From Mycetocola sp. (lineage in GTDB: Bacteria > Actinomycetota > Actinomycetes > Actinomycetales > Microbacteriaceae): 38,214 nucleotides of DNA. Positions within the stretch are counted from its first letter, which is position 1. Every line of letters starts with the position of its first letter. Below are positions 32,183-38,214 of the stretch, piece by piece. A program made the position numbers and the translations under genes. Where the stretch lies: the NCBI RefSeq assembly GCF_025464835.1, contig NZ_JAODMP010000048.1, positions 1-38,214 of the forward strand, read 5' to 3'. The notes beneath the pieces are model-generated. The model was not told the DNA's origin. It ran no database searches and worked only from the letters and a program-made list of their open reading frames with translations.

Positions 32183-33094
32183 ATGCTTACTACGACGGAA
32201 GCTCGCCCGCGGACGATCCCGAACTTCCGGCCATACGCGGTGTCGGTTGCCCGGGTAGACCGGCTCAGCCCCACCTTCGTGCGGGTGACGTTCGCCGGTG
32301 CTGAGCTCCGTCACTTCGGCACTCACGGCCTCGACCAGCGCATCAAGATCGTCCTGCCCCTGCCGGGTATCGGCATCACCCCGCTCGACGAGACCAACTG
32401 GTTCAGCGCCTGGCGCACTCTGCCGGACGAGCTCCGCAACCCGATCCGCACCTACACGGTTCGCGCCGTTCGCTCCGCGTGCAGCGAGATCGACGTCGAC
32501 TTCGTGCTGCACGGCGACGCTGGCCCCGCCTCACGCTGGGTTCAGGGTGCACGCATCGGCGACGAGCTTTGCATCGTCGGCCCGGACTCCCGCGGCGAAG
32601 ACCCGAGCGTCGGCATCGAGTGGAAGCCCGGCTCGGCGAAGCGCATTTTGATGGCGGGCGACGAAACGGCCACACCCGCCATCTGCTCGATCCTCGCCTC
32701 CCTGCCGCGCAGCGCGCAGGGCTGCGCCTTCCTCGAAGTTCCCTCCGAATCGGATGCCGTTGCCACGGGTGCTCCGGACGGCGTCCAGGTCACCTGGCTT
32801 CCGCGCGGCGATCAGGCACACGGCTCAGCTCTCGACCCCGCCGTCCGCGCCTGGACCCACGACTTCATCACCGACGCCCATCGCGGTCCGGATGTCTCGG
32901 ACGTCGACATCGACCAGGGAATCCTCTGGGAGGTCCCCGAGCCGTCGAGCCGCGGCGGTGAGCTCTACGCCTGGCTCGCTGGCGAAGCCAGTGTGATCAA
33001 GACTCTCCGCCGCTTCCTCGTCTCCGAGACCCGACTCGACCGCCACCAGGTCGCCTTCATGGGCTACTGGCGCGCCGGCCGCGCCGAGAACTAG
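32183..33094 (+). CDS. Siderophore-interacting protein (NADPH-dependent ferric-siderophore reductase)
   Basis: 303 residues. FAD-binding RTYTVRAVR motif in the N-terminal beta-barrel (after VARVDRLSPTFVRVTFAGAE), then the SIP C-terminal nucleotide domain: RILMAGDETATPAICSIL and YAWLAGEASVIKTLRRFLVS, both diagnostic of the ViuB/YqjH family. Frees iron from imported ferric siderophores in the cytoplasm. First gene of the iron operon, under the DtxR/IdeR-like box. It ends with YWRAGRAEN, usual for the family. Confidence 0.94.
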   Translation: MLTTTEARPRTIPNFRPYAVSVARVDRLSPTFVRVTFAGAELRHFGTHGLDQRIKIVLPLPGIGITPLDETNWFSAWRTLPDELRNPIRTYTVRAVRSACSEIDVDFVLHGDAGPASRWVQGARIGDELCIVGPDSRGEDPSVGIEWKPGSAKRILMAGDETATPAICSILASLPRSAQGCAFLEVPSESDAVATGAPDGVQVTWLPRGDQAHGSALDPAVRAWTHDFITDAHRGPDVSDVDIDQGILWEVPEPSSRGGELYAWLAGEASVIKTLRRFLVSETRLDRHQVAFMGYWRAGRAEN

Positions 33095-33201
33095 GCATCC
33101 CAACCCCGTTCGCGAGCGAGCGCGACACCTTCCGACCTCCCCCACCCGCCCGCACAGCCGCGCCCGCGGCATCCGCTGCATCAACCGAAGGGATCCCCCC
33201 G

Positions 33202-34239
33202 ATGCACACTGCCCCCTCCTTCCGACGCGGCGCCACTCTGCTGACCGTCGTGACGGCGAGCGCCCTCCTGCTCTCCGGCTGTGGCTCCTCCGCGACGAGT
33301 GAAACGGATGCCGCCGCCAGCGACAGTGCCGCCTTCCCCGTGACGATCGAGAGCGCACTCGGCGACGCCGTCATCCCGAGCGAACCGAAAAGCGTCGTGA
33401 CGATCGGCTGGGGCTCCGCCGACACCGCGATCGCCCTCGGCACCACACCGGTCGGCGTCGAAGCAGCAACATGGGGAGGCGACGAGGACCAGTACTTCCC
33501 GTGGGTCCGGGACGCGATCGTGGCGAAGGGCGACGAGCTTCCCGCGACGTTCGACGTGTACCCGGAGATCGACGTCGAGGCTGTGCTCGAGCTCGCGCCC
33601 GACCTGATCCTCGCGCCGCAGTCCGGCATCTCGGAGGACGAGTTCACGACCCTCAGCGAGATCGCCCCCGTCGTCGCGTACCCCGACACCGCGTGGCGCA
33701 CCACCTGGGATGAGCAGATCGAGATCATCGGCACCGCGCTCGGCAAGAGCGACGAGGCAGCCGAGCTCATCGCCGGCATCGAGGAGGACATCGCCGCCGC
33801 CGCCGCGGAGCACCCCGAGTTCACCGATGTGAGCTTCGCCTACGTCTACGCCGCGGAGCCCGGCGCCCTCGCGCTCTACCAGGCCGGCGACCCGCGCGTC
33901 GACCTCATCTCGGGTCTCGGCCTGACGATGGATGAGACCGTCGCAGATGTGCCGCTCACCGATGGCAGCTTCAGCTCGACCGTCGGACTCGAACGCGCCG
34001 ACCTGCTCGACGACGTCGACGTGCTGTTCACCTGGTTCAACGACGAGGAGAACCAGAAGCTCATCGAGGCGCAGCCGTTGTTCGCGCAGATCCCGGCAGT
34101 CGAGCGTGGTTCCTACGTGCCGAGCGTCGACAATCAGCTCGGCATGGCGTCGAGCATGATCACGCCGCTCAGCGTGCCGTGGGCTCTCGACAAGTACATT
34201 CCGTTCATCGAGGATGCCGTCACCAAGGTCGCGAAATAG
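33202..34239 (+). CDS. Iron-siderophore ABC transporter substrate-binding lipoprotein
   Basis: 345 residues. Signal peptide with lipobox ASALLLSGCGSS, so it is a membrane-anchored lipoprotein. Body is FecB/TroA-like class III: KSVVTIGWGSADTAIALGTT, EIDVEAVLELAPDLILAPQS, and an IETDGSF-like PLTDGSFSSTVGLERADLLD near the C-lobe. GAAGGGA precedes the ATG at seven bases. The 107 bases before it show no separate promoter or iron box. Confidence 0.94.
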   Translation: MHTAPSFRRGATLLTVVTASALLLSGCGSSATSETDAAASDSAAFPVTIESALGDAVIPSEPKSVVTIGWGSADTAIALGTTPVGVEAATWGGDEDQYFPWVRDAIVAKGDELPATFDVYPEIDVEAVLELAPDLILAPQSGISEDEFTTLSEIAPVVAYPDTAWRTTWDEQIEIIGTALGKSDEAAELIAGIEEDIAAAAAEHPEFTDVSFAYVYAAEPGALALYQAGDPRVDLISGLGLTMDETVADVPLTDGSFSSTVGLERADLLDDVDVLFTWFNDEENQKLIEAQPLFAQIPAVERGSYVPSVDNQLGMASSMITPLSVPWALDKYIPFIEDAVTKVAK

Positions 34240-34261
34240 AGTCGCGCGAACAACGCCGCGG

Positions 34262-35296
34262 ATGACCGCAACGGTTGCGCTGACGAGCGCCGGGCTCGCC
34301 CCCGGCGCTCGTCGGCGTACACCGCAACTGTTGATCGGGTTCGTCGTCACGACCCTGGCCCTCGTCGTTCTCGCGCTGCTCAGCCTCGCGGTCGGCAACA
34401 AGTACATTCCGCTGCCCGAGGTCTGGAGTGCGCTGTCCGCGCCGGGGAACAGCTACGCGGACACGGTGATTGCCAGCCGGGTTCCCCGCACCCTGCTCGG
34501 GCTGCTCGTCGGTGCCGCGCTTGCCGTCGCCGGCGGCGTCATGCAGGGGCTCACCCGCAACCCTCTCGCCGACCCTGGGCTCTTCGGGGTCAACACCGGT
34601 GCCGCCGCGGCGATCGTCACTGCGACCGCACTCGGGGTAAGCGGTGCGACGAGCGTGTGGGTCGCCCTGCCAGGAGCGTTCCTCGCGGTGATCATGGTCT
34701 ACCTTCTCGGCTCGGGTCGCGGCAGGGCCACTTCGGTGCGGCTCGTCCTCGCCGGAGTGGTCGTCTCCTCGGTGCTCGCCGCGTACATCCAGGCCGTGTC
34801 GCTCAGCCTCCCGACCGTGTTCGACGCCTACCGGTTCTGGGTGATCGGTTCCCTTGCCGGGCGCGACCCGCGACTGATCCTCGACATCCTCCCGTTCATC
34901 GCGGTCGGGCTCCTGCTCGCCCTCGCTCTCTCCGGCTCGCTCAACGCCCTCGCCCTTGGAGACGACACCGCCAGGGCGCTCGGCGCCCACGTCGGCCGCA
35001 CCCGCATCCTCGGCGCCGTCGCCACGACCCTGCTCTGTGCTGCGGCCACCGCGGCGGTCGGCCCGATCTCGTTCGTTGGGCTCGCCGTGCCGCACATCGT
35101 CCGCAGCGTGACCGGGGCTGACCACCGCTGGCTGCTCCCGTACTGCCTCGTCGCCGGCCCAGCGCTGCTGCTCGCGGCGGACATCCTGGGCCGTGTCATC
35201 GTCAGTCCGGCCGAACTCATGGTCGGGGTGATCACCGCCTTCGTCGGCGGACCGATCCTCCTGCTCGCCGTCCGCCGGCTGAAGGCCGCCGCGTGA
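34262..35296 (+). CDS. Iron-siderophore ABC transporter permease 1 (FecCD family)
   Basis: 344 residues from the ATG at 34262; an ATG at 34214 would overlap the binding-protein gene and has no spaced ribosome site. About nine to ten membrane helices. Family landmarks: SRVPRTLLGLLVGAALAVAG, VMQGLTRNPLADPGLFGVN, and PISFVGLAVPHIVRSVTGAD containing the EAA-like ATPase contact. Complete. Confidence 0.93.
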   Translation: MTATVALTSAGLAPGARRRTPQLLIGFVVTTLALVVLALLSLAVGNKYIPLPEVWSALSAPGNSYADTVIASRVPRTLLGLLVGAALAVAGGVMQGLTRNPLADPGLFGVNTGAAAAIVTATALGVSGATSVWVALPGAFLAVIMVYLLGSGRGRATSVRLVLAGVVVSSVLAAYIQAVSLSLPTVFDAYRFWVIGSLAGRDPRLILDILPFIAVGLLLALALSGSLNALALGDDTARALGAHVGRTRILGAVATTLLCAAATAAVGPISFVGLAVPHIVRSVTGADHRWLLPYCLVAGPALLLAADILGRVIVSPAELMVGVITAFVGGPILLLAVRRLKAAA

Positions 35297-36360
35297 CCGG
35301 CGCGGCGTCGACCGACGCTCCGGCTCGCCCGCATCCGTCCACCCTGCGGATCGGCGTCTGGTTGAGCATGCCGGTACGCCCGCGTTCCCTCCTGATCGGC
35401 GGCATCCTGGTCGTCGCGCTGATCGTCACCGGTGTGCTGACGCTCACCCTCGGCACACTCGGGATCGCTCTCGGCGACATCGTGCCGACGCTGCGTGGCG
35501 AAAGGCAGGGTCGCGACGAAATCGTGCTCACCGCGTTCCGCGGGCCGCGACTCGTCGTCGGCCTCGCCGCCGGGGCCGCCCTCGCCGTCTCCGGCGCACT
35601 GTTCCAGACCGTCACCCGCAACCCGCTCGGCAGTCCAGACGTCATCGGCCTCACCTCAGGCGCCTCCGCTGGCGCCGCTGCCTTCGGGCTGCTGTGGCCT
35701 GGGCTCCTTCCGCTGCCGGTCGGAGCGCTGCTCGGCGCGTTCCTGGCGATGGCGCTCGTCTTCTTCGGCACCGGCACCGGCTTCTCTTCGCCGTCGCGGA
35801 TCCTCCTCATCGGCATCGGCGTTTCCGCGATGTCGCTCGCATTCGTGCAGTGGGTGCTCGTGCGCGCGGGGCGCGAGCAGGCGACGGTGCTCGCCACCTA
35901 CCTCAACGGCAGCCTCGCGGCACGGGACTGGAATCACGCGACGACCATCTGGGCGGCGATCGTCATCCTGATTCCGTGCGCACTGCTACTCAGCCGGCGG
36001 CTGCAGCTGATCGAGATGGGCGACGAGCAGGCGGATGCCCTCGGGGCGCGCAGCAGCGCCGCCCGGGCGTTGTCGATTTCGGTGGCGATCGGACTCGCCA
36101 CGGCGGCGGTGAGCGTCGCCGGACCGATCGCATTCATCGCACTCGTTGCACCGCAGATCGCGCGGCGGCTCAGCCGGAGCGCCGGGCCGAACATCCTCGC
36201 GAGTGCGCTCATGGGAGCGTTTCTCCTGAGCCTGGCCGACCTGCTCACCCAGCAGCTACCGCTCGATGTGACTCTGCCGGTCGGGGTGCTCACCGCGATT
36301 CTCGGCGGGATCTACCTCGGCGTCCTGCTGTTCGCCCAGTGGAAGAAGGGGACTCTCTGA
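35293..36360 (+). CDS. Iron-siderophore ABC transporter permease 2 (FecCD family)
   Basis: 355 residues from the GTG at 35293 (GTGA overlap with permease 1). Same fold: FRGPRLVVGLAAGAALAVSG, FQTVTRNPLGSPDVIGLTSG, GPIAFIALVAPQIARRLSRS, and a C-terminal TAILGGIYLGVLLFAQWKKG. The two permeases likely form a heterodimer. The first ~35 residues are an extra polar extension; a later start is possible. Confidence 0.93.
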   Translation: MTGAASTDAPARPHPSTLRIGVWLSMPVRPRSLLIGGILVVALIVTGVLTLTLGTLGIALGDIVPTLRGERQGRDEIVLTAFRGPRLVVGLAAGAALAVSGALFQTVTRNPLGSPDVIGLTSGASAGAAAFGLLWPGLLPLPVGALLGAFLAMALVFFGTGTGFSSPSRILLIGIGVSAMSLAFVQWVLVRAGREQATVLATYLNGSLAARDWNHATTIWAAIVILIPCALLLSRRLQLIEMGDEQADALGARSSAARALSISVAIGLATAAVSVAGPIAFIALVAPQIARRLSRSAGPNILASALMGAFLLSLADLLTQQLPLDVTLPVGVLTAILGGIYLGVLLFAQWKKGTL

Positions 36361-37199
36361 TGGCTCGAGCGAACAACCGAACCGGCCGGATGCCATCCGG
36401 CCATTCCGCGGGCGGGAGCCGCCTCGCCGCCCGAGACCTGCGCCTCGCATATGACAAGCGCGTCGTCGTAGACGGCCTGTCGATCGACGTGCCCGACGGC
36501 GGATTCACGATCGTGGTCGGACCGAACGCTTGCGGCAAATCGACCCTGCTCAAAGCCCTGAGCCGCACCCTGAAGCCTGCGTCAGGGCAGGTCCTCCTCG
36601 ACGGCGAACCGATCGACTCGTATCGCAGCAAAGCGGTCGCCAGGCAACTGGCGATGCTTCCGCAGAGTCCTATCGCGCCAGAGGCCATCACGGTGCGTGA
36701 CCTCGTCGGGCGGGGGCGGTACCCGCACCAGCACCTCCTCCAGCAGTGGTCGCACGAGGACGAGCTCGCCGTTGCGGATGCCCTCTCCTCGACCGGATGC
36801 GCCGACCTGTCCGAACGGTACGTCGCCGAACTCTCCGGAGGTCAGAGACAGCGCGTCTGGATCGCGATGATCCTTGCGCAGCAGACCGACCTCCTGCTGC
36901 TCGATGAGCCGACGACCTTCCTCGACATCGCCCACCAGTACGAGGTGCTCGAGTTGTGCGCTCGGCTGCACTCCGATGGGCGTACTCTCGTGGCCGTCCT
37001 GCACGATCTCAACCAGGCCGCCCGCTACGCCTCGAACCTCGTCGTGATGAAGGAGGGCCGCATCGTGGCATCCGGGTTGCCGGGCGACATCCTCACCGCC
37101 GATCTCGTCGAAAGCGTCTTCGGGCTGCCATGCGTGATCATCCCCGACCCGGTGACCGGCACACCGATGGTCGTGCCGCGGGCGGCGCCGCACCCGTAA
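36360..37199 (+). CDS. Iron-siderophore ABC transporter ATP-binding protein
   Basis: 279 residues from the ATG at 36360, sharing one base with the preceding stop. Walker A VVGPNACGKSTLLKAL, Q-loop MLPQSPIAPE, signature ELSGGQRQRVWIAMILAQ, Walker B LLLLDEPTTFLDIAHQ and H-loop VLHDLNQAARY are all intact: FecE/FepC type. First ~25 residues are a polar extension. Last gene of the iron operon. Confidence 0.95.
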   Translation: MARANNRTGRMPSGHSAGGSRLAARDLRLAYDKRVVVDGLSIDVPDGGFTIVVGPNACGKSTLLKALSRTLKPASGQVLLDGEPIDSYRSKAVARQLAMLPQSPIAPEAITVRDLVGRGRYPHQHLLQQWSHEDELAVADALSSTGCADLSERYVAELSGGQRQRVWIAMILAQQTDLLLLDEPTTFLDIAHQYEVLELCARLHSDGRTLVAVLHDLNQAARYASNLVVMKEGRIVASGLPGDILTADLVESVFGLPCVIIPDPVTGTPMVVPRAAPHP

Positions 37200-37408
37200 C
37201 CGCTCGAGCCGCGGAGAACGTTCGCGCGGCTGAATTGGCTCCAAGCGCGTGGAACGGAACCCGCGCCGAGCCGGAATACCCGCGCGACGCACCGCACAGC
37301 ACCGTCAGCGAGGTGCGCACCGGGCGGAGATGTCGACGGCATAACGGAATCCGCGCCGCGAATCAAGCGGATGCCGCTGACCGGCTGCCCCTGACAGCAT
37401 CGAAAACA

Positions 37409-37422
37409 CACCGGTACCGGTG
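37409..37422. promoter_or_regulatory. Perfect 14-bp palindrome upstream of the SDR gene
   Basis: CACCGGTACCGGTG, centred about 43 bases before the SDR start. A plausible dimer-binding operator. Apart from this, 37200-37440 shows no gene or clear terminator. Confidence 0.35.
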
Positions 37423-37458
37423 GATATTCGAGTGATCGACAAACAGGAGGACCAGCGC

Positions 37459-38214
37459 ATGGCTGCAGACCAGTACACATTCGAAGACCCGACCAGGAAA
37501 TACGCCGACATCGACACGACGGCGCAGTATCAGGAAGGATCCGGGCTTGACTCCGCACTGATCGAGAAAGCGGACAGGGGTGAGAAGTCCTACCGTGGCA
37601 CCGGTCGACTTGAGGGACGCAAAGCTCTGGTCACCGGCGCCGATTCCGGGATCGGCGCGGCCGTGGCGATCGCGTTCGCGCGTGAGGGCGCCGACGTGGC
37701 GATCTCGTACCTGCCAGAGGAGGAAGAGGACGCGCAGGAGATTGTGGCGCTGATCGAGGAGGCCGGCCGCAAGGCGCTCGCGCTCCCCGGCGATCTCACC
37801 GATGTGAACTACGCGAAGGACATCGTGGAGCGCACCGCGGCTGCATTCGGCGGGCTCGACATCCTCGTGAACAACGCCGGCAAGCAGCAATACGTCGAAG
37901 ATCTGGCCGATCTCAGCGACGAGCAGTTCGACGAGACATTCAAGACCAACGTCTATGCGATGTTCTGGACGACGAAGGCGGCCCTGCCGCACCTCAAGCC
38001 CGGGTCAACCATCATCAACACCTCGTCGATTCAGGCATACTCGCCGTCGGAGCACCTCGTCGACTACGCGACGACGAAGGCCTCGATCAACGCATTCTCC
38101 AAGGCACTTGCGCAGCAGCTCGCACCGAAGGGGATACGGGTCAACGTCGTCGCACCTGGCCCGATTTGGACCCCACTTCAGACGGCGGGCGGCCAGCCGC
38201 CCGAGGCCCTGCCG
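37459..38214 (+). CDS. SDR-family dehydrogenase (YghA / general stress protein 39 type), 3' truncated
   Basis: 252 residues to the window edge, still open; family members are near 290-300, so about 40 are missing. ATG with CAGGAGG eight bases upstream. Long N-terminal extension (residues 1-50), then ALVTGADSGIGAAVAIAFAR as nucleotide motif, ILVNNAGKQQ, INTSSIQAYSPSEHLVDYAT with the catalytic Ser and the Tyr of YATTK, and NVVAPGPIWTPLQ. Classical SDR of the group often induced in stress; substrate not known. Confidence 0.93.
   Translation, partial: MAADQYTFEDPTRKYADIDTTAQYQEGSGLDSALIEKADRGEKSYRGTGRLEGRKALVTGADSGIGAAVAIAFAREGADVAISYLPEEEEDAQEIVALIEEAGRKALALPGDLTDVNYAKDIVERTAAAFGGLDILVNNAGKQQYVEDLADLSDEQFDETFKTNVYAMFWTTKAALPHLKPGSTIINTSSIQAYSPSEHLVDYATTKASINAFSKALAQQLAPKGIRVNVVAPGPIWTPLQTAGGQPPEALP

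Noticed and set aside
1-38214. CRISPR arrays, transposases, tRNA or rRNA genes
   Set aside because: None were seen on either strand; the only repeats are short palindromes, one coding tandem repeat and one local direct repeat.

Overview
The window is a stretch of chromosome from a high-GC Gram-positive bacterium, most likely an actinomycete of the Microbacteriaceae type. The evidence is the GC-rich codon use, the frequent GGATGC/GCATCC word, the coproporphyrin-dependent heme pathway with HemQ, a C50-carotenoid gene cluster with split small cyclases, and many start codons that look leaderless. I see no prophage, CRISPR array, transposase, rRNA or tRNA. It reads as mostly housekeeping and pigment/iron metabolism with a few decayed spots.

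Layout. 1-1445 (+): the 3' part of kduI (uronate catabolism) and an IclR-type regulator. 1450-11499 (-): a heme block read from right to left, hemE, hemY/cgoX, three small membrane or membrane-associated proteins (YtxH-like, holin-like PF07332 type, DUF3618), then hemQ, hemH, hemC, hemD, hemB, hemL. 11607-14251: an SDR-DUF2867 protein (+), a secreted or anchored thermonuclease-like protein (-) and a MarR regulator (-). 14319-19927 (+): a tightly coupled carotenoid operon idi-crtE-crtB-crtI-crtYe-crtYf-crtEb, predicted to make a C50 carotenoid of the decaprenoxanthin kind. 20104-21444 (+): hemA. 21621-23571 (-): a DUF4190-like membrane protein and glyS. 23700-25623 (+): two alpha/beta hydrolases and a NUDIX hydrolase in one operon. 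25624-29905 (-): gene remnants, a beta-lactamase-fold serine hydrolase, an M13 metallopeptidase, more remnants and a four-helix membrane protein. 29984-31974 (+): a MATE exporter and an RBBP9-type hydrolase. 32183-37199 (+): an iron-siderophore operon (siderophore-interacting reductase, binding lipoprotein, two permeases, ATPase) behind a DtxR/IdeR-like box. 37459-end (+): a 3'-truncated SDR dehydrogenase.

How the parts fit. All nine enzymes from glutamyl-tRNA to heme b by the coproporphyrin-dependent route are present (hemA, L, B, C, D, E, Y, H, Q). The divergent promoters of hemE (-) and hemA (+) are separated by the carotenoid locus, so the crt cluster lies inside the heme region. The iron-uptake operon supplies the metal for HemH. 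The MarR gene is divergent from idi, the arrangement of the isoprenoid-diphosphate-responsive CrtR of Corynebacterium.

The most informative pattern not captured by gene calls is a repeated promoter layout. Ten genes (hemB, hemE, SDR-DUF2867, marR, hemA, the first hydrolase, the M13 peptidase, MATE, RBBP9-like, SIP) have a TAnnnT/CAnnnT hexamer, then exactly six bases, then ATG or GTG, with no usable Shine-Dalgarno sequence. This predicts leaderless mRNAs. Other points worth a look are a long hairpin with a T-run just upstream of hemQ, the membrane-protein trio inside the heme operon, two separate VOC/glyoxalase gene remnants, and REP-like palindromes in the gaps.
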